Below are positions 16,033 to 29,286 of a stretch of 64,000 nucleotides of DNA, in pieces. Position numbers and translations under genes: made by a program. Under the pieces are notes generated by a model. That model did no database searches. It was not told where the DNA came from and was given only the letters and a program-made list of their open reading frames with translations. The DNA lies in the NCBI RefSeq assembly GCF_000016425.1, contig NC_009380.1:2794144-2858143 (forward strand). Reading direction: 5' to 3'. This stretch comes from Salinispora tropica CNB-440. Lineage in GTDB: Bacteria; Actinomycetota; Actinomycetes; Mycobacteriales; Micromonosporaceae. Each line of letters opens with the position of its first letter. Within the stretch, counting starts at the first letter, position 1.

Positions 16033-17300
16033 GCCGTCACCGCCGACAACCGCCGGAACACCATCGCTGACTGGAAGCCGCCGAATCCGCTGCCGACCGA
16101 CAACGCCACGTCCACCGGCAGCTCCCGCGCCTCGTTCGGCACGTAGTCCAAGTCGCACTCCGGGTCGCGGGTCGCCCAGTTGGCCGTCGGCGGTACCACG
16201 CCGAACTCGATCGCCAGCGCGCAGGCGGCCATCTCGATCGAACCGATCGCACCGAGGGAGTGCCCAACCATCGACTTGATCGAGCTGACCGGCACCCGGT
16301 ACGCGCACTCGCCGAGCGCCCGTTTGAACGCGGCGGTCTCATGCCGGTCGTTCTGCCGGGTTCCGGAGCCGTGCGCGCTGATGTAGGAGACCTGGTCGGC
16401 CCGGATGTGTCCCTGGCCGAGCGCGTCGGTGATGGCGAGCCCCATCTCCAGACCATCCGGGCGTAGCCCGGTCATGTGGTAGCCGTTGCTGCGGCTGGCG
16501 TACCCGGCGACCTCGCAGTAGATGTGCGCGCCCCGCCGCCGAGCCCGCTCCTCCTCCTCCAGCACCAGCACCGCGGCGCCCTCGGCGAGGACAAAGCCGT
16601 GCCGGTCGGCGTCGAACGGGCGGGAGGCGTGCTCCGGGTCGTCGTTGTCGGGGCTGGTCGCCTGGATAGCGTCGAACGAGGCGACGGTAACCGGGGAGAT
16701 CGGCGAGTCGGCGGCACCGGTGAGCACCACGTCGGCCTCGCCGTCGACGATGAGCTGATGGGCATAGCCGATCGCGTCGATGCCGGACGTGCAGCCGGTG
16801 GAGACCACCTGAACCGGCCCGTGCAGCCCGTACCGGCAGGCCAGGTCGGCACCGAGGCTACTCGGCACCAACGCCTGGTACAGGTAGGGGCCGCCACGGG
16901 CGGCGTCAACCAGCCAGTGCTGGCCGCTGTCGCTGACCGTGACGTACTCCTGCTCCAGCGCCATCGTCCCACCAACGGCGGTGCCCAGGACCACACCAGT
17001 GCGATCACGCAGCGCGTCGGTGAAGTCCAGGCCGGCGTCAACGACCGCCTCGGCCGCGCAGGCGAGCGCGAACTGCACGTACCGGTCAGCACGACGATAT
17101 TCGGTGATGCTGAGGCCAGCAGCCACCGGCTCGAAGTCGCACTCGGCGGCGATTCGCGACCGGAACGGTGACGGATCGAAGAAGGAGATCCGCCGGGTCG
17201 CCGTCCGCCCCTCGGTGATCGCCTTCCAGAACCGATCCCGAGTGGCGCCACCCGGCGCGACTACCCCGACGCCGGTCACCACCGAGCGGCGCCCGGTCAC
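16029..17300 (-). CDS. type II PKS KS-alpha
   Basis: 423 residues. The active site is complete: Cys170 in STGCTSG, His310 in ISAHGSGT, Lys342 and His347 in IKSMVGH. With KS-beta it forms the minimal PKS that condenses malonyl units on the ACP. The arrangement and the accompanying genes (cupin, ACP-aromatase, TcmI-type cyclase, FAD hydroxylase) suggest a spore pigment of the whiE class. It is separated from the upstream cupin gene by about 110 bases containing a 43-bp direct repeat. Confidence 0.96.
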   Translation of the reverse strand: MTGRRSVVTGVGVVAPGGATRDRFWKAITEGRTATRRISFFDPSPFRSRIAAECDFEPVAAGLSITEYRRADRYVQFALACAAEAVVDAGLDFTDALRDRTGVVLGTAVGGTMALEQEYVTVSDSGQHWLVDAARGGPYLYQALVPSSLGADLACRYGLHGPVQVVSTGCTSGIDAIGYAHQLIVDGEADVVLTGAADSPISPVTVASFDAIQATSPDNDDPEHASRPFDADRHGFVLAEGAAVLVLEEEERARRRGAHIYCEVAGYASRSNGYHMTGLRPDGLEMGLAITDALGQGHIRADQVSYISAHGSGTRQNDRHETAAFKRALGECAYRVPVSSIKSMVGHSLGAIGSIEMAACALAIEFGVVPPTANWATRDPECDLDYVPNEARELPVDVALSVGSGFGGFQSAMVFRRLSAVTA

Positions 17301-17314
17301 GGTGCCACTCCGTT

Positions 17315-17412
17315 TCGCGACCGCGGGGCTCGCACACCCGGCTCACTCCTCGCGCTCCGCACCTCCACCACTCGCGACTGCGGGGCTCGCACACCCGGCT
17401 CACTCCTCGCGC

Positions 17413-17414
<2 letters not shown>
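17315..17414. repeat. two direct copies of a 43-bp intergenic repeat
   Basis: Copies at 17315-17357 and 17372-17414 begin TCGCGACCG or TCGCGACTG and end TCCTCGCGCTC; I see one mismatch. They fill most of the gap between KS-alpha and the cupin gene, and the second copy runs two bases into the cupin stop codon. They look like a dispersed intergenic repeat of Micromonosporaceae genomes. Confidence 0.85.
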
Positions 17415-19905
<2,491 letters not shown>

Positions 19906-19918
19906 CAGCCCACCTGCC

Positions 19919-20493
19919 TCAGACCGGATCCACCGCGAGCAGCGGCTGGTCGTACTCCACCGGTTGACCGTCGTCGGCGAGGACCTCGGCGATTCGCCCG
20001 ACCCGATCGGCGGTCACCTCGTTCATCAGCTTCATCGCCTCGACGATGCCGACGACCTGGCCGGGGTGGACCCGATCTCCGACGGCGACGAACGGCGCCG
20101 CGCCGGGCTCCGGCGCCCGATAGAAGGTGCCGACGATCGGTGACCGCACGGCGTGCCGAGCCGCGGGTACGGCGACCGGCTGTGGGGGGACGACCGGCTG
20201 CGGGGCGCGGATCGATGCCGCCGGGGACGGGGGCACGTGCTCGGCGTCACCCGCCGAATGCCACTCCACCTCCAGGATCGCCTCACCGCTGCCCAGCCGG
20301 ATCCGCCGCACCGGCCCGGCCAGGTCGGCGAGGAGTTCCTGGGCTTGTCGGCGCAGCTCCGCCAGCGCGGCATCCGCCGAAGCGCCGGATACCTCGGTCG
20401 GAGTGTCATCGAAGGTCCCATCGGACTGGGATGCCGCGTCCGCCGCCGCATCACCCTGGAGGTCCGGCACGCCGGTCGGCGCCAGTTCGGCGC

Positions 20494-20497
<4 letters not shown>
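19919..20497 (-). CDS. accB: biotin carboxyl carrier protein
   Basis: About 192 residues. The biotinylation motif EAMKLM has Lys156, in a C-terminal lipoyl/biotinyl domain that begins near VRSPIVGTFY. An Ala/Pro-rich linker precedes it, and a helical region near residues 40-62 resembles the N-terminal AccB segment. The start was set at the ATG at 20497, which overlaps the accDA stop; the frame extending to 21025 is a shadow of accDA. It shuttles carboxybiotin between AccC and AccDA. Confidence 0.93.
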
Positions 20498-22190
<1,693 letters not shown>

Positions 22191-22194
<4 letters not shown>

Positions 22195-22523
22195 GGCTGG
22201 TTGCCAGGAGCGTCGAACCGGTACACGCACCGGGCCATCGCGTCTCGCGGCTCCCGCCAGGTCGGCAGGTACGGCGAGACGTACGGGCGAAGCCGCTCGC
22301 TGACCCGAATGAACTCCGGGTGACACCGGGCCTCTGCGACCGCGTTCTCCCCCGGCAGCTCTGTCTCCAGGAGGTGCAGATACAGGTCTTGCAGCCGGTA
22401 CAGCGACCGGTGCTGGACCCCGGCCAAGCGAGGCAACTCGGTCGCGTCGGACTCGGCGAAGATCTCGGCGATCCGCTCCTCCGCGCTCGGGTCGACCTTC
22501 GCGACAATCAACGAACGCTCCAT
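22191..22523 (-). CDS. TcmI-type polyketide cyclase, copy 1
   Basis: 110 residues of the TcmI/WhiE ORFVII cyclase family, recognised by AEIFAESDATELPRLAG, RSLYRLQDLYLHLLE and SPYLPTWREPRDAMA. It closes later rings of the aromatic polyketide. The start is the ATG at 22523 with GGAGG eight bases upstream, making it the first gene of the minus-strand operon. A clear paralogue is encoded divergently at 23824-24171. Confidence 0.92.
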
Positions 22524-22915
22524 CGATGAACCTCCCCCAACGGCTTCGGGCACCGGTGGCGCCGTACGCCGACAAGCCGGACGACTATGCGCACCATGGC
22601 GGCGCCACCGTCACCGGCGCGTCACCGGACTCGTCTCCGGCCCAGACTTTGGTGACGGTGCGTTGACGCTGACTGTGTAGGAGCTGTGACATGCAACCTG
22701 CACATAGTGCCTATCCCCAGTTCGGAGCGGGTTTCACAGCAGTTACGCACCCGTCGGGACGTTGACGGTGCGTGACCAGATTGATAATCTCCGTCACGGT
22801 TAACCCGGTCGCCGTGACCCGACGCCGTGCCGCGGGATCAGCTACCCGACCTGTGGGGTCACGGGCAGCCGCGCCGGGGGACACACACCGAGGAACATTC
22901 CGCAGGGGGTCCGCC
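22524..22915. promoter_or_regulatory. divergent control region of the type II PKS locus
   Basis: 392 bases without a gene between copy 1 cyclase and the SARP. It holds four TGACGG elements: TGACGGTGCGT on the plus strand at 22653-22663 and again at 22763-22773 (110 bases apart), TGACGGTG on the minus strand at 22606-22613 and TGACGG on the minus strand at 22791-22796. They are candidate SARP operator repeats. Confidence 0.55.
22762..22788 (+). promoter_or_regulatory. candidate SARP gene promoter
   Basis: TTGACG at 22762-22767 and GATAAT at 22783-22788 are spaced 15 bases, close to a housekeeping -35/-10. The -35 overlaps one TGACGGTGCGT element, and the -10 lies within the near-palindrome AGATTGATAATCT, which would suit autoregulation. 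Confidence 0.45.
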
Positions 22916-23743
22916 ATGGCCGCTGGTCCGTCCATGCCGACCGCCGGGGACCGTCCGGGTACCCTGATCCGGCTGCACCTGCTGGGCGGGTTCCGGCTGT
23001 TGCATGGCAACGCCCCGGTGGTCGTACCACGCGGGCTGCAACGCGTACTTGCGCTGGTCGGCCTGCGCCCCGGCACCACCCGCAGCCACCTCGCCGGGCT
23101 GCTCTGGCCGGACAACCCGGAGGAACGCGCCCTCTCCTCGCTCCGCACCGCCCTGTGGCGACTACGGCAGGACCCCTACTGTCCGCTGCACACCAGTGGA
23201 GACACCATCCGACTCGGGCCCGCCGTCCAGGTTGACGTGGACGGCCTGGTTGGCATGGCTGCCCGGGTCCGCGACGGCGATGATCCGAGCACCGCCACGA
23301 CCGTACTCGCGAAGGGCCGCCACGATCTGCTGCCCGGCTGGTACGACGACTGGGTGCTGGCCGAGCGGGAGCGGCTTCGCCAACTGCGACTGCACATGCT
23401 TGAGGAGTTGGCCGACCACTACCTGACGGCGGGTCGGCACGGTGAGGCGCTCGAGGCCGCGTTGGAAGCGATGGCCGCCGAGCCACTCCGCGAGACACCG
23501 CACCGCCTGGTGGTCCGCATCCACCTCGCCGAGGGCAACGCCTTCGAGGCGGTGCACGCGTTCTACGTCTACCGCGACCTGCTACGCCGGGAGCTACGAC
23601 TGGAACCATCGGCCACAATGACCGCCCTGCTCGACGAGACGCTCCGGCCAATCCGACAGGCCAGCCGCGACCCCCGCGGCCGCCGGCAGGTGCCCCCCAC
23701 GCCCCGCGTCACCAGGACGGACATTGATGTGACGGGCAGGTGA
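22916..23743 (+). CDS. SARP-family transcriptional activator
   Basis: 275 residues. The N-terminal winged-helix region starts at RLHLLGGFRLLHG and contains LWPDNPEERALSSLRTALWRLR; a bacterial transcriptional activation domain follows (DLLPGWYDDWVLAERERLR, then TPR-like helices). There is no ATPase extension, so it is a small SARP. It likely activates the flanking type II PKS genes through direct repeats upstream. The start is the ATG at 22916 with AGGGGG six bases before it. Spore-pigment loci are usually under sporulation control, so an embedded SARP is of note. Confidence 0.92.
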   Translation: MAAGPSMPTAGDRPGTLIRLHLLGGFRLLHGNAPVVVPRGLQRVLALVGLRPGTTRSHLAGLLWPDNPEERALSSLRTALWRLRQDPYCPLHTSGDTIRLGPAVQVDVDGLVGMAARVRDGDDPSTATTVLAKGRHDLLPGWYDDWVLAERERLRQLRLHMLEELADHYLTAGRHGEALEAALEAMAAEPLRETPHRLVVRIHLAEGNAFEAVHAFYVYRDLLRRELRLEPSATMTALLDETLRPIRQASRDPRGRRQVPPTPRVTRTDIDVTGR

Positions 23744-23823
23744 CAGTGGCCCCGGCAGCGTGGGGAGCGGCACCACCCGCCCCGGCTCGGCGCACGGGGC
23801 ACCACGGCGGAAGGAGTCCCCAA

Positions 23824-24171
23824 ATGAGCCGACTACTGATAGTCAACAGAATCGTCCCCGGCGCGGAGGGACGGGTAGCCCAGATCTTCGCCGAGTCCGA
23901 CGCCACCGAGTTGCCCAGCCTCACCGGTGTGCGGCACCGCTCCCTGTACTGCCTGCACGACGTGTGCGTCCACCTAATGGAGACCGCGGACGTGGACCCA
24001 GACACCCTGGCCGACGCCCGGAACCATCCGCTCTACCGGCAGGTCAACGAGCGGCTCTCCGCGCACACCTCCCCGTACCTGCCGACCTGGCGCTCACCGC
24101 GCGACGCCATCGCCGGCTGTTTCTACCGTTGGGACTCCGCGGCTACCGCCGCGCCCCACGTGGCGAGCTGA
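23824..24171 (+). CDS. TcmI-type polyketide cyclase, copy 2
   Basis: 115 residues, the same family as the divergent copy 1 and sharing AQIFAESDATELPSLTG, RHRSLYCLHDV and SPYLPTWRSPRDAIAGC. The start is the ATG at 23824 with AAGGAG eight bases upstream. It is followed after seven bases by the FAD hydroxylase gene. One of the two copies probably acts on a different ring or forms a heterodimer; the sequence does not say which. Confidence 0.92.
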   Translation: MSRLLIVNRIVPGAEGRVAQIFAESDATELPSLTGVRHRSLYCLHDVCVHLMETADVDPDTLADARNHPLYRQVNERLSAHTSPYLPTWRSPRDAIAGCFYRWDSAATAAPHVAS

Positions 24172-24178
24172 CCTCCAC

Positions 24179-25531
24179 GTGTCCCGCATCCGACCGCACG
24201 TTCTGATCATTGGGGCGGGGACCGGTGGACTCTGTCTGGCGCAGGGACTGCGCCAGGCCGGAATCGCCGTGACCGTCTACGAGCGGTACCGCACCCGAGG
24301 CGATGGCCTACTCGGCTACCGGATCGGTATCGGACCAACCGGCAGCCGGGCGCTCCGCGAGTGTCTGCCGTCCGACCTGTTCCGCATCTACCGGGCCACC
24401 TGCGCCTCGTCCCCCCGCTACTTCAATGTCGTCACCCAACGGCTCCGGCAGACCGCGTCGTTTCCGCTGCGATCGGAGACCGACGAGGTGAACACCGAGC
24501 GCTCCGTCGCCCGGATGACCCTGCGCCAGGTCCTGCTCACCGGGCTGGAGGACGTGGTCCACTTCGACAAGGCCCTCACCCACTTCGAACAGCGGGATGA
24601 CGGCAGCGTCACCGCGCACTTCGCCGACGGGGACAGTGCCACCGGCGACCTGCTGGTGGGGGCCGACGGCACCCACTCGGCGGTCCGGCGCCAATACCTG
24701 CCGCACGCCGTGACCCGGAACGCGGGCACCATCAACATCGCCACCCGGATCCCGTTCACCGAGGAGGTACGGGCGCTGTTGCCGGAGCGGATCGAGAAGG
24801 GCATCTCGCTCATCTTCGGCAGCGGCGGCGTGATGGGCGTCCTGCATGTCATGGAGTTTCCGTGGGATCGCTCCGGCGCGCTCAAGAACGGAGTCGATCC
24901 AGCCGACGCGGCGCTGCTGAACAGCTGGCCCGGCCGGGCACACGACAGCACCCGGGACAACGTGAACCTGGTTGTCTGGAGTACCGCTCGGCGGTTCCCA
25001 CCCGACATCATGCGGCTCCGCGGCGAGGAGTTGATCCGGACCGCGCTCGGTCTGACCCACAACTGGCACCCGCGCCTACGCCAGCTGCTGGTCCTCGCCG
25101 ACCCGGCCAGCGCCCTGCCGGTCAAGGTCTCCACCAGCGAGCCGGTTCCACCATGGAAGAGCAGCACCGTCACCCTGCTCGGCGACGCCATCCACACGAT
25201 GACGCCGGGGCGCGGGGTGGGTGCGAACACCGCCCTACGGGACGCCGCGCTGCTGAACCGAGAGCTACGCCGCGCCGCCGCGGGAGAGAAGACGCTGCTG
25301 CAGGCGGTAGCCGACTACGAGGCGGCCATGTTGCCGTACGGCTTCGCTCGGGTGGCCGACTCGTTGAACCGCAGCGGCACCAGCGGCGACGACCCCATGT
25401 ACAAGCCCGTCGTCGGCCGACTGGCCCTGCTCGGCGCCCGCGGCTACTTCGGCATCACCAGCCGGGTACCACGGCTCGCCCGACGGTTTGTGGATGACTT
25501 CTACAACTACCGGGGCGAGGAGGAGGACTGA
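24179..25531 (+). CDS. FAD-dependent aromatic hydroxylase (whiE ORFVIII type)
   Basis: 450 residues, class A flavoprotein monooxygenase. The Rossmann motif is IIGAGTGGLCLAQGL at residues 10-24, and the GD motif is LLGDAIHTMTPGRGVGANTA near residue 335. It would hydroxylate the polyketide pigment precursor using NAD(P)H and O2. It starts at a GTG seven bases after the cyclase stop and ends immediately before a strong hairpin. In whiE the equivalent gene is also transcribed divergently from the rest, as here. Confidence 0.92.
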   Translation: MSRIRPHVLIIGAGTGGLCLAQGLRQAGIAVTVYERYRTRGDGLLGYRIGIGPTGSRALRECLPSDLFRIYRATCASSPRYFNVVTQRLRQTASFPLRSETDEVNTERSVARMTLRQVLLTGLEDVVHFDKALTHFEQRDDGSVTAHFADGDSATGDLLVGADGTHSAVRRQYLPHAVTRNAGTINIATRIPFTEEVRALLPERIEKGISLIFGSGGVMGVLHVMEFPWDRSGALKNGVDPADAALLNSWPGRAHDSTRDNVNLVVWSTARRFPPDIMRLRGEELIRTALGLTHNWHPRLRQLLVLADPASALPVKVSTSEPVPPWKSSTVTLLGDAIHTMTPGRGVGANTALRDAALLNRELRRAAAGEKTLLQAVADYEAAMLPYGFARVADSLNRSGTSGDDPMYKPVVGRLALLGARGYFGITSRVPRLARRFVDDFYNYRGEEED

Positions 25532-25534
25532 ACC

Positions 25535-25572
25535 GCTACGGCCGGACCCCAGCACCGGGGTTCGGCCGTAGC
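25535..25572 (+). terminator. strong hairpin after the FAD hydroxylase
   Basis: A 16-bp stem (GCTACGGCCGGACCCC with one G-U pair) closes a six-base loop four bases after the stop codon at 25531. No T-tract follows, as is common for actinobacterial terminators. Confidence 0.75.
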
Positions 25573-25744
25573 GCCCGGCGCCGCCCCTTTGGTCGACGTT
25601 GCGTCGCCCTGTAGCCATCATGGGTGTGATCCGGTCGAGCTACGAGCTGGTTACCAGGCCGTGCTGTCGTACCGCACCGGATGTGTGGCAAGCTTCGGCG
25701 AGCTTTTCTCGACTAACTCGCTCATCGAAAAGGGGAGGTCTGCC

Positions 25745-26500
25745 GTGGCCTGGTCGGACTGGCCGTTGATTGTTGTGGCCCTGTTGGTGGGCGCCGCTGC
25801 CGGCTGGGTGGTCCGCGGCCGGCACAACGCCGCACGGGCTGGCACCACTGAGGATGGTACGCCGGTGGCCGCGACGAAGACAGCCGGAGGCGAACCCACC
25901 TCCACATCCACATCCACATCCACGTCCGCTTCCGCTGACACCGACACCGACACCGACACCGACCGTCCCAGCGGGACCGAACCGACACCGGTCCAGACCG
26001 CTACGGCGTCAGAGCCAGCGTCGACGCAGATCGAACCGGCGCCGGCCCGGGAGCACAGCTCGGCGCCCGGCAGCAGCCTGACCGAGCCAGCCGACGCCGA
26101 CACGGCGGCACCCCCGGTGGTCGTGCCACGCCCGGTGGCGCCCGACACCGAGCCCGCGGACCGGTCGGCGGTCGCCGCCGATTCTGGACCGGAGCCGGAC
26201 ACCGCTACGGCTGAGCCCAAGCCGGACACCGCTGCGTCTGGGCCGGAGCCCGACGCCACCGACGACTTCCGCCGGATCCAGGGCGTCGGACCGAAGATGG
26301 CCGCCGCGCTACACGCCGCCGGCATCCGCACCTACCGGCAACTCGCCGAGCTGGACGTGGCGGCGCTGCGGGAGACCATTCGCGCCGCCGGTCTGCGTGG
26401 CGCGGCGAGCCTGCCAACCTGGCCGCAGCAGGCGAAGACCCTGGCCAAGGCACCCGAAGCAGCGGGTGTGCCGTCGGCCGAAGGCGGCGCGAACGCCTGA
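25745..26500 (+). CDS. membrane-anchored protein with low-complexity linker and C-terminal helix-hairpin-helix
   Basis: 251 residues. An N-terminal membrane segment (WPLIVVALLVGAAAGWVV) is followed by a Pro/Ala/Glu/Thr-rich linker of about 150 residues that includes Thr-Ser and Thr-Asp dipeptide runs encoded by six-base simple repeats. The C-terminal 75 residues hold a helix-hairpin-helix-like domain: DFRRIQGVGPKMAAALHAAGI. Such domains bind DNA non-specifically or mediate protein contacts. The start is the GTG at 25745 with GGGGAGG six bases upstream. Function unknown; a membrane-tethered nucleic-acid binder is possible. Confidence 0.8.
   Translation: MAWSDWPLIVVALLVGAAAGWVVRGRHNAARAGTTEDGTPVAATKTAGGEPTSTSTSTSTSASADTDTDTDTDRPSGTEPTPVQTATASEPASTQIEPAPAREHSSAPGSSLTEPADADTAAPPVVVPRPVAPDTEPADRSAVAADSGPEPDTATAEPKPDTAASGPEPDATDDFRRIQGVGPKMAAALHAAGIRTYRQLAELDVAALRETIRAAGLRGAASLPTWPQQAKTLAKAPEAAGVPSAEGGANA
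25899..25962 (+). repeat. simple hexamer repeats inside the HhH protein gene
   Basis: Runs of CCACAT and then GACACC units encode the Thr/Ser and Thr/Asp dipeptides of the linker. Such runs are prone to length variation between strains. Confidence 0.8.
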
Positions 26501-26535
26501 GTGCGCCGCCTCGGGCGCCGCGGGCAGACGGGTAT

Positions 26536-26580
26536 ACGACCGCACCGGGGAGCGGCGGAGCCGTTCCCCGGTGCGGTCGT
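26536..26580. terminator. bidirectional terminator between convergent genes
   Basis: Perfect 16-bp inverted repeat (ACGACCGCACCGGGGA at 26536-26551 and its complement at 26565-26580) with a 13-base loop. It lies between the HhH protein stop (26500) and the beta-helix protein stop (26605), so it can serve both. Confidence 0.85.
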
Positions 26581-26604
26581 TCGCCCAACCGGCCGCGAGT
26601 GGTA

Positions 26605-28038
26605 CTACCGGAAGCAGTGTGGCACCGGACTGGTGCTGCCCAGGCAGTTGGTCGGTTGGTTCTCCGCCACCACGGTCTTTGAGTCCAGCGTCGCCTGCGC
26701 CCGATCCACGTTCAGGCCACCGGCCGGCAGCGTTGACTGGTTCTCGACGACGAGGCTGCGGTAGAGCCCGATCCGACCCATGCTGACCGCGATCCCACCG
26801 CCGGTGGACTTCGCCTCGATGGCGTGGTTGCTCCGGACCGTGCTGTCCCGTACCAGCAGGTTCGACTTGGCCGCGTGGATGCCGCCGCCGGAGCCGTGGG
26901 CGGTGTTACCAGATACCACGCTCTCGTCCAGCGGCACGAGGCCCTGGAAGGTGGAGATGCCGCCGCCGTCGCCGATGGCGAGATTGTCCCGGATCTCCAT
27001 CCCCCGCAGGAAGATCAGCGCGTCCGAGTTCGCGATCCCGCCGCCGGTTCCCGCCTTGTTGCCGACGACCTTCGAGTCGGAGACCCGGGTACGGGCTGAG
27101 AAGCTCGCCAGGCCACCGCCCTGCGCCGCCGAGTTGTGCTCGAAGGTGCTCGTGTGCACCTCCGCCGCGGCCTGGTAGTTGCCCAGCCCGCCACCGTAGG
27201 CGGCGGCACTGTTGCCCGCGAAGGTCGATGAGTGCAGGGTCAGCACGCCGTTGTTGAGCAGGCCCCCGCCCTTGCCCGCCGATCCGTAGGCATGATTGTC
27301 GACGAGCGTGCTGTCCCGAACGACCATGTTGCCGTCGTTGAACAGTGCGCCCCCGCCGCCCTCCATCGAGGACGAGGTGTTGTGCACCGCCGTAACTCGT
27401 TCGATCAACGCCGACGCGCCGTGCACCACGTGGACGGCTCCCCCCTCGGCGTCGGAGTGACCGCCAACGAGGCGAACGTTGCGCAGGGTCAGCTCACCAC
27501 CGTCACGGACAGTGAAGAAGCGGAACGCCTCGGCCTTGCGCGCACGCTCGATCGTGGCCTGCTCGCCTTCGATGGTGACCGGGTGGTAGATGACCGGCAG
27601 TCCTGCCTTGTCGTCGGCGGGGTTCCGGGGCGGCTTCTCGGCCTCGCCGGGGTTCTCGGCCGAGTCCGCCGCTTCCCGCGCGTCCCGGATTCCGCCGTCG
27701 TACTGGTCGGGCTGGTGGAAGGCATCGGTGAGCGTGTAGGTGCACTTCGGGGCGAGCCGCAGCGTCCCGCCGCCCTCGGCGTTGACCCGGACCAGCGCGG
27801 CGATCAGCTTGGCGCTGTCACAGGGCACCGGCGTTACCCGGGACTCCCCGCTTCGGCCACCGGCGGAGTCGCCTCGGGCCACGGCGGCGTTCTCACCACC
27901 CCGCTCGTACGCCGCGGCCGAACCGCCCAGCCCCGCCGCTCCGACGACCAGGCCACCGGCCACCAGCCCGCCGGCGAGCAGCCGTCGGGACCGTTGTCGG
28001 CCCCGCGGCGGTCGCTGGCTGTCGTGATACGTGGACAT
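26605..28038 (-). CDS. secreted right-handed beta-helix repeat protein
   Basis: 477 residues. The N-terminus has basic residues, SRRLLAGG and a hydrophobic Gly/Ala/Val stretch ending near GSAAAY, resembling a Tat-type signal. The body consists of repeated turns such as GGGLLNNG, STFAGNSAA and GGGISTFQG, typical of parallel beta-helix proteins related to polymorphic outer-membrane-protein-like repeats. The end carries two Cys (NCLGS and PHCFR) that may form a disulfide. The start is the ATG at 28038 with AGGAGA five bases upstream. Likely exported and surface or matrix associated; no catalytic residues are evident. Confidence 0.85.
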   Translation of the reverse strand: MSTYHDSQRPPRGRQRSRRLLAGGLVAGGLVVGAAGLGGSAAAYERGGENAAVARGDSAGGRSGESRVTPVPCDSAKLIAALVRVNAEGGGTLRLAPKCTYTLTDAFHQPDQYDGGIRDAREAADSAENPGEAEKPPRNPADDKAGLPVIYHPVTIEGEQATIERARKAEAFRFFTVRDGGELTLRNVRLVGGHSDAEGGAVHVVHGASALIERVTAVHNTSSSMEGGGGALFNDGNMVVRDSTLVDNHAYGSAGKGGGLLNNGVLTLHSSTFAGNSAAAYGGGLGNYQAAAEVHTSTFEHNSAAQGGGLASFSARTRVSDSKVVGNKAGTGGGIANSDALIFLRGMEIRDNLAIGDGGGISTFQGLVPLDESVVSGNTAHGSGGGIHAAKSNLLVRDSTVRSNHAIEAKSTGGGIAVSMGRIGLYRSLVVENQSTLPAGGLNVDRAQATLDSKTVVAENQPTNCLGSTSPVPHCFR

Positions 28039-28237
28039 CGTGCTCTCCTGCCTCTCCCTCGCGACTGAGCCGACCGGCAACATTTCCGGACGGTAGGGCA
28101 GCGACCACGTGGCCGTCACCGAACGTCACGCTACGGCGAAGAGAGAGGGCAGAATTGATAATGTGAATAAATCACCTGTTTGCCTGCCATGCTGGCAGTG
28201 TGGGGGTGATTCGCCAACAACCTACCCAGACAAGCCT

Positions 28238-28276
28238 AGGAGGCTGGTCCGGCTCGGTGAGTCGGACCAGCCTCCT
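28238..28276. terminator. perfect 14-bp hairpin
   Basis: AGGAGGCTGGTCCG at 28238-28251 and its complement at 28263-28276 enclose an 11-base loop. There is no T-tract on either side. Probable terminator of the DUF5995 gene on the minus strand, or part of an unannotated RNA. Confidence 0.6.
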
Positions 28277-28364
28277 GGGGGAACTCCCGATATGTACTGC
28301 CGGGCGGGTTGGCCGGCGCCTGCCGGTCAACCCGCCCGACCTCCCCCTTCCCTCGGCGGCGGCC

Positions 28365-28418
28365 GGAACGGATACCCCCGTTACCGCCGGACGCCCACCC
28401 CCGGCGCGTATCCGTTCC
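28365..28418. repeat. inverted repeat with 11-bp arms
   Basis: GGAACGGATAC at 28365-28375 pairs with GTATCCGTTCC at 28408-28418 across 32 bases. Function unknown; see the finding on this gap. Confidence 0.7.
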
Positions 28419-28515
28419 CGCCTCCCCACCACGCCGTCCACGACCTAGGGATCTTGGCTGACGACGCGGACGCCACCCGCGCACGGCTTCGCCGCGGAGC
28501 GCGGTCCCCCGCCGG

Positions 28516-29286
28516 CTACTGCAAGAACGCCCCCAGGGGCGAGAGCAGGAGCCGGCCGAGCAGTTCGGCATTGTTGTCCAGCCGTAGCCGCTCCTGCTCG
28601 TGGGCGACCCGATCGTTGCGACACCGCCAGATCTTCTTCGCGTTCCGCCAGGCGACGTTGCGGGCGTACTCGACCAACTCCCCCTGGTACCAGTCGTCGA
28701 CCTCACCGTTGAGCATGTCGACAAGTAGTTGCCACTCGTCGAGATAGCCGCGCCGCAGGCTGGGAATCTGCGCGGCAAAGATGTTGTTGATCTTCAGGTA
28801 GTCGTCATGTTGATCGCTACCGTCCACCGGCTCCGACTCGAGGCTGTCGAACGTCGTCACCAGCGCAAACGGCAGGTCGTAGTTGATGTGCGCGTTGATC
28901 CCGGCGGCAGCCGACGGCAACGGCCGGACATCCGGACCCTGCATCCGCCGGAACAGACACGACCAGGCCTTCGGACAGCGCGAGTTGGAGTCGGTCCACA
29001 GCCGCAGCGCGTCGAAGTAGCGAGCGGCGAACTCGACGTCCAACCGGGACAAGAAGACCACGTCGGCGAAGAAGCCCTCGTAGAGGCCCTCCAACACCCG
29101 CTCGGTAATGGTCAGGTAGAGCCGGTTAAAGTCGGCCACCGGGCAGGCATCATCCGGGCGAGAACGCCGATCCAACAGATCCTGCAACCTGGTCAGGTGG
29201 TCAACCACCGCCGGAACGTCCACCGGACGGTCGGCGAGCAGGTCGATGATGTCCCGATGCACGAGACCCCAGACCACATCACTCAT
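28516..29286 (-). CDS. DUF5995-family protein
   Basis: 256 residues. Recognised from DFNRLYLTITERVLEGL, GFFADVVFLSRLDVEFA, and GINAHINYDLPFALV, which match the conserved core of DUF5995. The family has no assigned reaction. Conserved His/Asn residues in NAHIN suggest a polar functional site. The start is the ATG at 29286 with AAGGGG seven bases upstream; a longer frame to 29493 overlaps the LuxR gene and is unlikely. It follows the LAL regulator on the same strand with a gap of about 94 bases and might belong to its transcript. Confidence 0.75.
   Translation of the reverse strand: MSDVVWGLVHRDIIDLLADRPVDVPAVVDHLTRLQDLLDRRSRPDDACPVADFNRLYLTITERVLEGLYEGFFADVVFLSRLDVEFAARYFDALRLWTDSNSRCPKAWSCLFRRMQGPDVRPLPSAAAGINAHINYDLPFALVTTFDSLESEPVDGSDQHDDYLKINNIFAAQIPSLRRGYLDEWQLLVDMLNGEVDDWYQGELVEYARNVAWRNAKKIWRCRNDRVAHEQERLRLDNNAELLGRLLLSPLGAFLQ

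Larger units (their letters stand above)
28039..28515. other. 477-bp intergenic region with two large inverted repeats
   Basis: No gene is recognised. It contains a 14-bp hairpin at 28238-28276, an 11-bp-arm inverted repeat at 28365-28418 and an unusually AT-rich patch at about 28150-28185 that probably carries the promoter of the beta-helix gene. The hairpins lie downstream of the DUF5995 gene and may end its transcript. Confidence 0.6.

Noticed and set aside
17086-17403. ORF covering the 43-bp repeats
   Set aside because: Its peptide repeats only reflect the DNA repeat and it overlaps the KS-alpha start.
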